Part shown: positions 8,153-16,944 of the stretch, piece by piece
How positions within the stretch are numbered: position 1 is the first letter of the stretch
Layout: the number at the start of each line of letters is the position of its first letter
From: JAAYQA01 sp964510345
GTDB taxonomy: Bacteria > Bacillota > Clostridia > Tissierellales > Peptoniphilaceae
Direction of reading: 5' to 3'
DNA: 64,000 nt
Assembly (NCBI GenBank): GCA_964510345.1
Contig: CAZEBB010000007.1
Location: 9,728 to 73,727 of the forward strand
Notes under the pieces: generated by a model
What the model was told of the DNA's origin: nothing
The model's input: the letters and a program-made list of their open reading frames with translations, nothing else
Databases searched by the model: none
Translations under genes and position numbers: made by a program

Positions 8153-8562
8153 TGTTTCAGCTCCTTTATCAGTTCAGTGATCTCTCGTAAGGTCTTTTGA
8201 TAGGTGGAAAGCCCCCATCCGTACGGGTCTGCGATGTCTCCCTCCGCACCTGTCGCCGCTTCTCGCAGCGTATGTACATTGGCGTTCGGGTACTTCGCGC
8301 GGATTTGGTCTTTATGGGAGATGCCCATCGTGAAGATCACATCAGCCCACTCAGCAAGCTCTGCACTCAATTGCGTGGAACGGTGCTCGCTCAGATCGAT
8401 GCCTTGTTCGGCCAGCGCTAAGCGCGCATTCTTGGAGATCGGGTCTCCCATGGCGGCTACGCCGGCGCTTTTGATCTCCCAGTGCGGGTAGTGCTCTTGA
8501 GCGACCGCCATCGCCATGGGGCTTCGGCAGGTATTGCCCGTGCAGACAAACAGAACTCTCAT
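8134..8562 (-). CDS. Low-molecular-weight protein phosphatase (YwlE-like)
   Basis: A cysteine-based phosphatase with the signature CTGNTCRS at residues 7-14 and the late DPYG aspartate loop. Firmicutes homologs in this position (YwlE) act as protein-arginine phosphatases and oppose McsB, which is encoded 5 kb away. That role is an inference from family and neighbourhood. The open frame extends to 8724, but the ATG at 8560-8562 starts the canonical MRVLFVCTGNTCRSP and overlaps the sua5 stop as ATGA, so it is taken as the start (142 residues). Confidence 0.93.
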   Translation of the reverse strand: MRVLFVCTGNTCRSPMAMAVAQEHYPHWEIKSAGVAAMGDPISKNARLALAEQGIDLSEHRSTQLSAELAEWADVIFTMGISHKDQIRAKYPNANVHTLREAATGAEGDIADPYGWGLSTYQKTLREITELIKELKQWEKLV

Positions 8563-9572
8563 AGGGTTTCCTCCAGCGCCGCCTTTTCCAAGCGGTTCAT
8601 GATCGCAAAGCCCCAACCTTGCGCGGGTACGGCGGGCACGAGGATTTCGTCCGCCATGCGGGCGTCGGCGTCTCGAAGTCGCTTGTAGAGCAGATGTGCC
8701 ATTTCCGCCAGGTTCTCTTTGCAACCGAGTGACAGCACATCGCGATCCTCTTTTCGGATATCTTGATCAAAAAGCAGCAATACCGCAGTTTTCTTCGCTT
8801 CCCGTAAGATCTTCTGATGCTCCCGCATCGTATCGACCGCACTCTCGCCTCGGTAGATTCTCACTTTCGCGCGCGGTGCGTAGTGGCGGTACTTTTGCCC
8901 CGGAGAGCGGGGGATGTGGTCGCCGGTGCTTAGGTGCGTGCTCGTCTGCACGAGTCCGATCACTTTTTGGATGTCGTCGTGCGTGATAAACCCCGGTCGC
9001 AGGATGACGGGCACAGGCCGTGTGATATCCAACACGGTCGATTCCAGCCCGATCTGCGTACTCCCTCCGTCTAAGATCATCGGGATGCGACCGTCCATGT
9101 CGGTCAAGACGGTTTGCGCGTCCGTCGGCGACGGGCGTCCGGAGCGGTTGGCCGAGGGTGCCGCGATCGGTTGACCGACGTTTCGTATCACGTCCAGCGC
9201 CACGGGATGCGAGGGCATGCGAATGGCGACGGTCGTACCGCCTGCGGTCACATTGGCGGGAATAACGTCCGACGCGTCAAACACGAGCGTCAGGGGACCG
9301 GGCCAAAAGGTCTTGATCAGCGCGTCCGCACAGTCGGGAACCGATTGCACCAAGGCTCCTAAATCCTCCGCGTCAGCAATATGCAAGATCAGCGGATTGT
9401 CCTGAGGCCGCCCCTTGGCGGAAAAAATCTTCGCAACGGCGCCTTCGCTCATGCCGTTCGCCCCGAGACCGTACACGGTCTCTGTGGGAAAGGCGACGAG
9501 TTCCCCTTCTAAAAGGAGGCGTGCCGCCTCCTCGATCGTTTCCTGTGTTGCATTACATAGTTTTGTTTTCAC
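8559..9572 (-). CDS. Threonylcarbamoyl-AMP synthase (Sua5/YwlC)
   Basis: Makes L-threonylcarbamoyladenylate from threonine, bicarbonate and ATP for tRNA t6A37 modification. The N-terminal YrdC domain shows FPTETVYGLGANG and the APSANRSGRPSPT block. A C-terminal extension of about 100 residues is the Sua5 domain, so this is the long form. The ATG at 9587 has no Shine-Dalgarno. The GTG at 9570-9572 lies 7 bases after GAGGGA and leaves the conserved N-terminus intact, so it is preferred. It overlaps the cation transporter by about 20 bases. Confidence 0.93.
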   Translation of the reverse strand: MKTKLCNATQETIEEAARLLLEGELVAFPTETVYGLGANGMSEGAVAKIFSAKGRPQDNPLILHIADAEDLGALVQSVPDCADALIKTFWPGPLTLVFDASDVIPANVTAGGTTVAIRMPSHPVALDVIRNVGQPIAAPSANRSGRPSPTDAQTVLTDMDGRIPMILDGGSTQIGLESTVLDITRPVPVILRPGFITHDDIQKVIGLVQTSTHLSTGDHIPRSPGQKYRHYAPRAKVRIYRGESAVDTMREHQKILREAKKTAVLLLFDQDIRKEDRDVLSLGCKENLAEMAHLLYKRLRDADARMADEILVPAVPAQGWGFAIMNRLEKAALEETL

Positions 9573-10506
9573 TTTCAGGTCCCTCATAGATATAGACCGG
9601 GTCCATGTGAATGACGAGATTCACATGGGTCTCTTCTCTCACTTTCGCCTCGATGGCGTCGACGCTCTCGTGGATCTCCTGCACGCTTAGGTTCGACGGG
9701 ATCTCCACATGCACGCTCGCGAACAGGTTTTCGCGACCGTAATCGTGGACGACGAGATCGTGGTAGCCGCGTACGTACTTTCCGTCGAGGATCAGCCGCT
9801 CGATATCGTGCACCAGCTCATCATCCGGATGCAGGCCGATCAGAGAATCGATCGTGTCGCGCATGAGGTCGTAGCCGTTCTTGAGAACAAAGAGTCCGAT
9901 GAGCACCCCGGCAAAACCGTCTACATTGACGGCAAATAACCAATATAAAACCAAACTCAGCAGTACGCCGGTGGTCGCAATCACGTCATTTCTGGCGTCC
10001 TTGGCGATCCCGTCGTTCAAAGTAGACGAAATCTTTTTGTCGATCTCGTGATTGTATTTGTACATCCAGAGTTTGACGATGATGGAGAAGATCATGACGA
10101 CCGCAGCCGCCGGTGTGATGGAAAGCAGCTCGGGGTTTCTAACGAGTGCGATGCCTCTGCGCAGCAACTCAACCGCGATGTACATGATGATAAATGATAC
10201 GACTAAAGACGCGATATACTCGTATCGCCCGTGGCCGAACGGGTGCTTTTTATCGGACGGGCGTTGGCTCAGCCATGAGCCGACCGCCGCGACCAACGAG
10301 CCGATCGTATCGGACAGATTGTTGATCCCGTCGGAGATAATCGCCAACGAATTGACGAGAAGTCCCACGATAATCTTTGTAACGACCAAAATCAGGTTCA
10401 GAATGATCCCCAAAACGGAAGAAAAGAAGATCAGTCGGCTCTGCACCTGTGGATCTTCTGTTCGGGGATATCCTTTGACAAAACGATGCGCAAGTTGCTC
10501 AAACAT
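9553..10506 (-). CDS. Cation diffusion facilitator transporter
   Basis: A CDF-family metal/proton antiporter of the cytoplasmic membrane (317 residues). There are about six membrane segments between residues 25 and 215. The metal-site motif SDGINNLSD is near 60-68, HPFGHGR is near 89, and a cytosolic C-terminal domain has the HPDDELVHD and HDYGRENLFASVHVE blocks. The substrate (Mn, Zn, Fe or Cd) cannot be assigned. It sits in a tight minus-strand run with the PAP2-like gene 13 bases upstream. Confidence 0.92.
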   Translation of the reverse strand: MFEQLAHRFVKGYPRTEDPQVQSRLIFFSSVLGIILNLILVVTKIIVGLLVNSLAIISDGINNLSDTIGSLVAAVGSWLSQRPSDKKHPFGHGRYEYIASLVVSFIIMYIAVELLRRGIALVRNPELLSITPAAAVVMIFSIIVKLWMYKYNHEIDKKISSTLNDGIAKDARNDVIATTGVLLSLVLYWLFAVNVDGFAGVLIGLFVLKNGYDLMRDTIDSLIGLHPDDELVHDIERLILDGKYVRGYHDLVVHDYGRENLFASVHVEIPSNLSVQEIHESVDAIEAKVREETHVNLVIHMDPVYIYEGPESENKTM

Positions 10507-10519
10507 CTTTCACCTCATA

Positions 10520-10945
10520 TTAGAAAACTTTATATCCGAAGTATCCGATAACCAACCCGAGAATGATCCCTGCAAAAACCTGCGTGGGGGTGTGCCCCAG
10601 TATTTCTTTGACTTTGTTGATGTCGACTTCCTGTTGTTCATTGTATTCTTCGATCAGCACATTCAGCATCTGCGCCTGTCGTCCGACGGCATGGCGAACA
10701 CCTGCGGCGTCGTACATGACGATCATGCAAAAGCACATCGCCAAACCGAAGAGGGTAGAGTTAAAGCCTTCCTGTAACCCGACCTGCACCGCCATCGAGA
10801 CGACGAAGGAGGTATGAGAGCTCGGCATCCCGCCGGATGCAAACATCGCGTAAAAGTTGAGTTTCTTCGTTTGCACCCACACGATGACGAGCTTGATCAG
10901 CTGCGCAATGAGCCACGCCAGCCCCGATATGCCCAGAATTTTCAC
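10520..10945 (-). CDS. Divergent PAP2 family membrane protein (DUF212)
   Basis: A 141-residue membrane protein with four or five hydrophobic helices. It has the family hallmarks GGMPSSHTS near residues 38-46 and YDAAGVRHAVGRQA near 80-93, which correspond to pieces of the PAP2 phosphatase motifs. Its biochemical role is not established, and phosphatase activity on lipid phosphates is only suggested by the fold. It lies 8 bases after prfA in the same direction. Confidence 0.9.
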   Translation of the reverse strand: MKILGISGLAWLIAQLIKLVIVWVQTKKLNFYAMFASGGMPSSHTSFVVSMAVQVGLQEGFNSTLFGLAMCFCMIVMYDAAGVRHAVGRQAQMLNVLIEEYNEQQEVDINKVKEILGHTPTQVFAGIILGLVIGYFGYKVF

Positions 10946-10953
10946 GGTTCCTC

Positions 10954-12021
10954 CTAACTGACTTGCGAGAGTTTTTGTGCCTGGTCGCTCGTCGTCAATG
11001 CGTCGATCATCTCATCGAGATCGCCGTCTAAAAAGGCTTCCATTTGGTAAATCGTTCGGTTGATGCGGTGGTCGGTGATGCGCCCTTGCGGATAGTTGTA
11101 GGTGCGAATGCGCTCGGAGCGGTCGCCGGTGCCGACTTGGGTGCGGCGGTCTTCGGAGATCTCTTTGTTGAGTTCCGCCTGCATTTCATCGTATAGGCGC
11201 GACTTTAGAATCTTCATCGCCTTCTCTTTGTTCTTCAGCTGCGACTTTTCGTCCTGACAGGAGACGACCATCCCCGTCGGGAGATAGGTGATCCGCACGG
11301 CACTGTCTGTCGTGTTGACCGACTGGCCGCCGTTACCGGACGAGCGGAACACGTCCACGCGCAGGTCAGAGGGGTTGATCTCGATATCCACATCTTCCGC
11401 TTCGGGAAGCACGGCGACGGTCGCCGTGGAGGTGTGGATGCGTCCGCTGGACTCGGTGGCCGGTACCCGCTGCACGCGGTGTACACCTGACTCGTACTTG
11501 AGTCTGGAATACGCGCCCTTACCTTGCACCATGAAGATCGCCTCTTTCACGCCGCCGATCCCCTGCTCATTCATGCTCATGATGTCGACATTCCAGCGCT
11601 CGCGTTCGGCATAGCGCACGTACATTCGGTACAGGACTCCGGCGAACAGCCCGGCTTCGTCGCCGCCGGCTCCGGCGCGGATCTCTACGATGACGTTTTT
11701 ATGATCGTTCGGATCCTTCGGCAAGAGCAGAACTTTCAGCTTCTCTTCCTGTGCTTCCATCTCTTCTTCTCGCGATTGGATCTCGAGTTTCAGCATGGCG
11801 TTCATTTCTTCATCGCCGGACTCTTCCAGCATCGTCTTGTCTTCATCCAAAATGCGGCGGTTGTTCGCGTACTCGCGGTACACGTCCACGATGGGCTGCA
11901 AGTCGGAGTGTTCTTTGGCCACTTGCTGATAGCGTTCCATATTGGAGATGATCTCCGGATCCATCAGCTGTTGTTCCAATTCTACAAATGTGTTTTCAAT
12001 TAACGATAGTTTTTCAAACAT
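10954..12021 (-). CDS. prfA: Peptide chain release factor 1
   Basis: RF1 recognises UAA and UAG and triggers peptide release. The codon-recognition PAT tripeptide (VQRVPATESSGRIH) is near residue 190, and the catalytic GGQ (GNGGQSVNTTDSAVR) is near 230. Length (355) is normal. The frame can be extended to a TTG at 12027, but the ATG at 12021 matches the usual MFEKL start. It is encoded close to prmC, which methylates the GGQ glutamine, with two chrA-like genes in between. Confidence 0.97.
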   Translation of the reverse strand: MFEKLSLIENTFVELEQQLMDPEIISNMERYQQVAKEHSDLQPIVDVYREYANNRRILDEDKTMLEESGDEEMNAMLKLEIQSREEEMEAQEEKLKVLLLPKDPNDHKNVIVEIRAGAGGDEAGLFAGVLYRMYVRYAERERWNVDIMSMNEQGIGGVKEAIFMVQGKGAYSRLKYESGVHRVQRVPATESSGRIHTSTATVAVLPEAEDVDIEINPSDLRVDVFRSSGNGGQSVNTTDSAVRITYLPTGMVVSCQDEKSQLKNKEKAMKILKSRLYDEMQAELNKEISEDRRTQVGTGDRSERIRTYNYPQGRITDHRINRTIYQMEAFLDGDLDEMIDALTTSDQAQKLSQVS

Positions 12022-12044
12022 AACCAATCATCCCGTCTATAATC

Positions 12045-12578
12045 CTATTTGCTCACTTTTATTTTATCATAGAAGATTGAGAACAATCCACCGCCTACGA
12101 GAAACCATATCGGATTGAGTCCAAAAACGCCAACCAACACGGCCACGCCTGCGACCACGAGGAGCCGAAACGGCGTCATCTTGTTCTTCTTCAGCATGCC
12201 GAACACCGCTGAGCCGATCAGTGCGGCAACCGCCGGGCGAATCCCCATAAAGACGCGGTCCATGACCGGGTGATCGCGAAAGCCCATGAAGAAAGACGCG
12301 ATCAGCGTGATGATCATAAACGAAGGCAATACGGCGCCTAAGCAGCTGACGATCGCCCCCGGCAGGCCCTTCAACTGATGCCCGATATAAGTGCTCATAT
12401 TGGCGGCCAGAACCCCCGGCGAACTCTGCGTTACGGCGAGCACGTCCAAAAACTCTTCCGGCGTAAGCCATTTTTTATTCTCTACGACTTCCTTTTCGAT
12501 GATGGGGATCATGGCGACGCCGCCCCCAAAGGTAAATGCACCGATCAGGAAAAATGTGCGAAACAAATCCCAGAGCAT
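12045..12578 (-). CDS. ChrA-family half transporter, second copy
   Basis: A short-chain CHR protein (about 177 residues), one half of a chromate-type transporter. The N-terminal amphipathic FLIGAFTFGGGVAMIPIIE and the following QSSPGVLAANMSTYIG are the family motifs. About six hydrophobic segments follow. The ATG at 12578, one base after the stop of the first copy and preceded by GGAGGGTAAG, is chosen over an upstream start at 12617. Short CHR proteins usually work as pairs. The natural substrate may not be chromate. Confidence 0.88.
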   Translation of the reverse strand: MLWDLFRTFFLIGAFTFGGGVAMIPIIEKEVVENKKWLTPEEFLDVLAVTQSSPGVLAANMSTYIGHQLKGLPGAIVSCLGAVLPSFMIITLIASFFMGFRDHPVMDRVFMGIRPAVAALIGSAVFGMLKKNKMTPFRLLVVAGVAVLVGVFGLNPIWFLVGGGLFSIFYDKIKVSK

Positions 12579-12579
12579 C

Positions 12580-13101
12580 TTACCCTCCATACAAAATGAG
12601 TCCAAGCCCCGCCGCAAGCACGATCGCCAGCACAGGGTGGACTTTCTTAAATGAAACGATCACAAAAATGAAGACCGCAATACCGAATGCGCGCAGGTCG
12701 ACGATGACGTCTTGAAAGACCGACACGAAGCCTGCGGCGATTAAGCCGACCACGACCACGCGAAGCCCTTTGAAGAACAGTTCCACCGTTTTGTTTCCGC
12801 GAAGTTTTGAAATGAAAATAAACATCAGTGTGACGATGAGAAACGAGGGCAGGATGACGCCCAAAGTAGCGACCGCGCCCCCGAGAATTCCGTACTGGCT
12901 ATGCCCGACGAAAGTCGCCGTATTGACGGCGATCGGGCCGGGTGTCATTTCAGAAATGGCCAGCATATCGACAAACTGCGTTTCGGTGAGCCAAGGATGG
13001 CGCACCGTAACCTCTTGTTGAATGAGCGGCAGCATAGCGTAACCGCCTCCAAAGCTGAACGCTCCGATTTTTAAGAATGTGATGAACAATTGCCAGAGCA
13101 T
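12580..13101 (-). CDS. ChrA-family half transporter, first copy
   Basis: A 173-residue CHR-domain membrane protein, paralogous to the next gene. It shows FLKIGAFSFGGGYAMLPLIQ at the N-terminus and EMTPGPIAVNTATFVG near residue 65. The start follows AGGAGATACCCC and lies inside the prmC 3' end (31-base overlap). The two halves are separated by one base and are probably translated together to form a heterodimer. Confidence 0.88.
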   Translation of the reverse strand: MLWQLFITFLKIGAFSFGGGYAMLPLIQQEVTVRHPWLTETQFVDMLAISEMTPGPIAVNTATFVGHSQYGILGGAVATLGVILPSFLIVTLMFIFISKLRGNKTVELFFKGLRVVVVGLIAAGFVSVFQDVIVDLRAFGIAVFIFVIVSFKKVHPVLAIVLAAGLGLILYGG

Positions 13102-13922
13102 GGGGTATCTCCTAACTTCCGGGAGAGGATCATTCGATCTAACCCGGACAAGTCCTTTTGCACTGAAATATCCGTATAACCGTTGGCTTCCAATAGATGG
13201 ACCACCGACTCCGCTTGCGTAGCGCCGATCTCCAACAGGAGATAGCCGCCGTCTTTGAGGTAGCCGGGCGCCTCAGGGATCAGCCTTTCGTAGACATCGA
13301 GCCCTTCCGTGCCGGCAAACAGCGCCATCGAAGGTTCAAAAGTCAATTCTTTCTGCAAGTGTTCTTTTTCGTGATTCGCCAAATAGGGCGGATTGGAGAT
13401 GATGATGTCGAAGCATTCCCCTTCGACTGCAGAAAAGAGATCGCCCTCCAGAAAATGAACCTTGTCTAAACCGAGGTTTCTCTTGTTCTCTTCGGCCACC
13501 GCCAACGCGCTGCGGGAAATGTCCGTGCCGAAGACATTGGCTTCGGGCAAGTGCTTTTGTACCGCAAGCGCGATCGCACCCGAGCCGAAGCCCACATCCA
13601 ACACCGAAGGGTCCTCCCATTCGTGTTCGTTCGCGATGTGGAGCGCGCAATCGACCAACAGCTCGGTCTCCGGTCGGGGGATCAACACCCCTTCTTCTAC
13701 TTTAAGCTCCAGCGTGTAAAAATCCCAGCGACCAAGAATATACTGCAGTGGATAGCCCTGCTTTCTAAGAGCCACTGCGCGATGCACCAGTTCTTCGACT
13801 TTATGAATGACCGGGTCGTCCAAATGCGCGTACACGTACCCGGGGCTCGTCATCAGATAGTGCGACAGGATCTTGATCACTTCCTGTCGGTCCCAAATTT
13901 GTAATAGGTCGCGAATTACCAT
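13071..13922 (-). CDS. prmC: Release factor glutamine methyltransferase
   Basis: PrmC methylates the GGQ glutamine of RF1 and RF2 using SAM. The N-terminal helical domain is followed by a Rossmann methyltransferase domain with VLDVGFGSGAIALA near residues 115-128 and the substrate-binding NPPY in IIISNPPYL near 188. Length (283) is typical. The ATG overlaps the yqhQ stop. The C-terminal tail after LSRKLG overlaps the first chrA gene and is slightly longer than usual. Confidence 0.95.
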   Translation of the reverse strand: MVIRDLLQIWDRQEVIKILSHYLMTSPGYVYAHLDDPVIHKVEELVHRAVALRKQGYPLQYILGRWDFYTLELKVEEGVLIPRPETELLVDCALHIANEHEWEDPSVLDVGFGSGAIALAVQKHLPEANVFGTDISRSALAVAEENKRNLGLDKVHFLEGDLFSAVEGECFDIIISNPPYLANHEKEHLQKELTFEPSMALFAGTEGLDVYERLIPEAPGYLKDGGYLLLEIGATQAESVVHLLEANGYTDISVQKDLSGLDRMILSRKLGDTPCSGNCSSHS

Positions 13923-14860
13923 CGGTCTGCGTCCGCGTCATCGGGGATGACTTCCTGCAATGCGACGATCGCTACTTCGATCTGGTCGTCTTCCGGCTCA
14001 CGCACGGTCGCCGTGCCTTGCAACCAAAGCCCCGGCGCTGAGATGAGCTCCGCCAGCTTTCCATCCGAACGGCCGACAAAGCGGTTGACCTCATAGGCGA
14101 TGCCTGCGATCAGCGGAAGCGTCAAAAGACGCACCGCCATGCGAACCCACGGGTTCGGCCATCCGAAGACAGACAGCACCAGGATCGAGATCAGCATGAC
14201 ATTAAACAGGAAACTCGTGCCGCAGCGCGGGTGTTCGATCGGGTATTTTTTTACGTTGACGACGGTGAGTTCCTCGCCGTGCTCGTAGCAGTGTATCGTC
14301 TTGTGCTCCGCCCCGTGATATCCGAAGACCCGTTTCACCTCGGGCATGCGGGAGATCAGGATCACATAGGCTAAAAAGATACCGATGCGGATCAGCCCTT
14401 CTACGAGATTGAGAGCGATCGAATTCGTGATGACCTTCGCAAACAGAGAGGTCAAAAGAGTCGGCAAAAAGAAGAACAATCCGATGGCCGCTACCAAAGA
14501 GAAGGCAATGCTTCCCCATTGTTCGATCGCCTGTTCGTTCTTCTCGTACCATTTTTTGAGCCAATTCGGCGCATTCTTTTCAAAGAATGTCTCTTTCTCG
14601 GGTTCTTCGATCTCGACGAGATCGGCACTGAACATCAGCGCATCGATCCCTAAGCGCATGGAGTCCACCAAGGTGACGACCCCCCGGATAATGGGCCAAC
14701 GCTTCCAGCTCGCCTTCGCAGGCGGTTTCAGCGGGCGGTGTTCGATAACGATACCGTCCCCTGTTCGACATACGATCGCCATCTTGTCCGGACCGCGCAT
14801 CAGAATTCCTTCGATCAGCGCCTGTCCTCCGATGGACGTCTTCTTTGTTGTCTTTCCCAT
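13916..14860 (-). CDS. DUF1385 membrane protein (YqhQ family)
   Basis: A 314-residue protein with the DUF1385 signatures GGQALIEGILMRGP at the N-terminus and GYHGAEHKTIHCYE near residue 180. About four hydrophobic segments lie between 115 and 270. Its function is unknown. In Firmicutes it often sits between rpmE and prmC, as here. The ATG at 14860 with GAGGAG 5 bases upstream is preferred to the GTG at 14866. Confidence 0.92.
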   Translation of the reverse strand: MGKTTKKTSIGGQALIEGILMRGPDKMAIVCRTGDGIVIEHRPLKPPAKASWKRWPIIRGVVTLVDSMRLGIDALMFSADLVEIEEPEKETFFEKNAPNWLKKWYEKNEQAIEQWGSIAFSLVAAIGLFFFLPTLLTSLFAKVITNSIALNLVEGLIRIGIFLAYVILISRMPEVKRVFGYHGAEHKTIHCYEHGEELTVVNVKKYPIEHPRCGTSFLFNVMLISILVLSVFGWPNPWVRMAVRLLTLPLIAGIAYEVNRFVGRSDGKLAELISAPGLWLQGTATVREPEDDQIEVAIVALQEVIPDDADADRW

Positions 14861-14879
14861 TTCCACTCCTCTATAATGA

Positions 14880-14913
14880 AAAAGGTTAAAGCAAACGGTT
14901 TTGCCTTAACCTT
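14880..14913 (-). terminator. Terminator after rpmE
   Basis: The minus strand forms AAGGTTAA-g-GCAAA, loop, TTTGC-TTTAACCTT followed by TTTC. It lies 8 bases after the rpmE stop and just before the yqhQ ribosome site. Read-through may still supply yqhQ. Confidence 0.75.
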
Positions 14914-14920
14914 CTCTCGA

Positions 14921-15121
14921 CTAGTCGATATTGTATTTCTTCTTAAATTTCTCAACTCGTCCGCCACGCTCAACAAACTTTTGTTTTCCCGTGTAGAAAG
15001 GATGGCACTCGGAGCATACATCCACTTTCAGCTCCGCTTGCGTAGAGGCCGTTTTGAATGTATTTCCACAGGCGCAGACGACAGTTGTTTCCTGATATTC
15101 AGGATGAAGTTCTTTTTTCAT
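14921..15121 (-). CDS. rpmE: Ribosomal protein L31, zinc-binding type
   Basis: Large-subunit ribosomal protein at the subunit interface (66 residues). The four-cysteine zinc signature is present as CACG near residue 16 and CSECHPFY near 35, which marks the zinc-dependent L31 type. The ATG at 15121 has GAGGTG 6 bases upstream. A GTG at 15130 lies inside that site and is rejected. Confidence 0.96.
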   Translation of the reverse strand: MKKELHPEYQETTVVCACGNTFKTASTQAELKVDVCSECHPFYTGKQKFVERGGRVEKFKKKYNID

Positions 15122-15174
15122 GTCTATCACCTCGATTCGATCAAATTTCCAATTACAGATTACGTAACTATATC

Positions 15175-15203
15175 ATCCTACCACAATTTGTCGCGCATAG
15201 CAA
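15175..15203 (-). promoter_or_regulatory. Probable rpmE promoter
   Basis: TTGCTA and TAGGAT on the minus strand are separated by 17 bases, about 55 bases upstream of rpmE and after the rho stop. Both boxes match the consensus at four of six positions. Confidence 0.4.
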
Positions 15204-15230
15204 GAACGCCAACGTGTATTTGTGTTCGTT

Positions 15231-16697
15231 CTACGCGTCTCCGTTGCTGCCCATGCTCTCGAGCATCTGGCGGACGAAGACTTCGTTTGTATCGGTCTTA
15301 CGCATGGAATCGTACATTTTCTCCAGCAGGTGATTGTCCGCGTCGCGCTGCATGAGACGGCGCAGCATGACCATCGCATCAAACTCATCCGGGGCAAGGA
15401 GCGTCTCTTCTCGCCTCGTGCCCGAGTTTAGGATGTGAATGGCCGGGAAGATGCGCATATTGGCGATGTTTCTGTCTAAATGCAGCTCCATATTGCCGGT
15501 ACCCTTAAACTCCTCGTAAATCACATCGTCCATACGAGAGCCCGTGTCGACGAGCGCCGTCGCGAGGATCGTGAGGCTTCCGCCGTGCTCGATATTGCGC
15601 GCCGCACCGAAAAAGCGCTTGGGCTTGTGAAACGCCGACGCATCGATCCCGCCGGAGAGCAGTTTTCCCGAAGGCGGTTGAAACAGGTTGTACGCGCGGG
15701 TGAGGCGCGTGATGGAGTCGAGCAGTATGACGACATCTTTCCCATGTTCCACCAGTCGCTTTGCGCGCTCCAACACGATCTCAGAGATGCGCACGTGGTT
15801 TTGCGGCAACTCGTCGAAGGTCGACGCAACGACATCGCCTTTGACGCTGCGGCGGATGTCGGTGACTTCCTCCGGGCGTTCGTCGATCAAGAGCACGATG
15901 ATCTCGATCTCAGGGTGATTGATCGCGATGGCGTTGGCAATTTGCTTGAGCATGGTCGTCTTTCCGGCTTTCGGCGGCGATACGATCAGCCCTCTTTGCC
16001 CTTTGCCGATCGGTGCGATCAGATCGACGAGCCGCGGTGCCAAGAGCTCCGGCGCGTGTTCGAGCGTGATGCGCGTATCCGGATAGATCGGTGTAAAATC
16101 TTCAAACTCACGGCGCCCCCACAGTTTGTCGGGCGTGTCGCCGTTGACGGTTTTTACATAGATCAGCGCGTTGAATTTTTCGGTCGTCTTCTCTCGGGTG
16201 ATGCCTTCGATATAGTCGCCGGTGCGCAGGCGAAATCGGCGCACTTGTTGCGGCGGGACATAGGTGTCGTTTTCACCGGAGTAGTAGTGGGCGCTTCGCA
16301 AGAATCCGTAGCCGTCGGGGTGTAAATCGAGTACGCCCTGCACTTCGATCTTGTGGTCGCCCTCTCGTGTGGTTGAAGCCGTTTTCTCGGCCGTTCGCCC
16401 TTCTTTGACCGGGCGATCCTCGTCAGACTCATCGGCCGGTTCCGGGTTCGGCTCTTCTGCGGGCGGCTGCGACTCCGTTTTCTTTTCCGCGCGCTGTTTT
16501 TTTACGGCTTTCACCACAGGCTTTTTCTTCGGTTCTATCGGCTCTTCCTGTGCAGCCGGTGTTTTCTGCGCTTGCACGTCTTCAATGCGTTCAATCAGCG
16601 CATCTTTTTTGAGCTGCGCAAAATAAGTAATGCCTAATTGCTTGGCGATTTCTCGTAATTGTGTCACTTTAAGATCGGTAAGTACGGGTTGGGTCAT
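15231..16697 (-). CDS. rho: Transcription termination factor Rho
   Basis: A hexameric RNA-dependent ATPase that ends transcription. An N-terminal Rho_N helical domain (LREIAKQLGI) is followed by a charged, proline- and glutamate-rich linker of about 60 residues not found in E. coli Rho. The cold-shock RNA-binding domain follows (DGYGFLRS...YVPPQQVRRF). The ATPase core has P-loop PPKAGKTT near residue 242, LIDERPEEVTD near 285 and DSITRLTRAYN near 335. The ATG at 16697 is preferred over a TTG at 16718, though the GGAGG lies 14 bases away, so the start is not certain. Confidence 0.96.
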   Translation of the reverse strand: MTQPVLTDLKVTQLREIAKQLGITYFAQLKKDALIERIEDVQAQKTPAAQEEPIEPKKKPVVKAVKKQRAEKKTESQPPAEEPNPEPADESDEDRPVKEGRTAEKTASTTREGDHKIEVQGVLDLHPDGYGFLRSAHYYSGENDTYVPPQQVRRFRLRTGDYIEGITREKTTEKFNALIYVKTVNGDTPDKLWGRREFEDFTPIYPDTRITLEHAPELLAPRLVDLIAPIGKGQRGLIVSPPKAGKTTMLKQIANAIAINHPEIEIIVLLIDERPEEVTDIRRSVKGDVVASTFDELPQNHVRISEIVLERAKRLVEHGKDVVILLDSITRLTRAYNLFQPPSGKLLSGGIDASAFHKPKRFFGAARNIEHGGSLTILATALVDTGSRMDDVIYEEFKGTGNMELHLDRNIANMRIFPAIHILNSGTRREETLLAPDEFDAMVMLRRLMQRDADNHLLEKMYDSMRKTDTNEVFVRQMLESMGSNGDA

Positions 16698-16889
16698 AAA
16701 ATTGTCAAGATCCTCCAAAGGTTGCCGAATGGCAGAATTAATAAATTTGTGTACGAAATAGGCAGCGTGTGACGCGATAGCGTCGGATAAAGGAAATCCA
16801 CCATAGAATTCAATATGTATAGAAAAAAATTACAGTCTCCGGGGACACTTGAGTGCACGCCTGTGTCTGATTATATCACAAGTATTTGC

Positions 16890-16929
16890 AAAAAAAGAAC
16901 CGTTTGAGCGATTTTCTCACTCAAACGGT
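16890..16929 (-). terminator. Strong terminator of nrdJ
   Basis: On the minus strand ACCGTTTGAG pairs with CTCAAACGGT (10 bp, extendable) and is followed by TCTTTTTTT. The stop of the expected nrdJ frame (16945) precedes the stem, while the out-of-frame continuation to 16917 runs into it. Confidence 0.92.
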
Positions 16930-16944
16930 CTACATTCGTTTTTA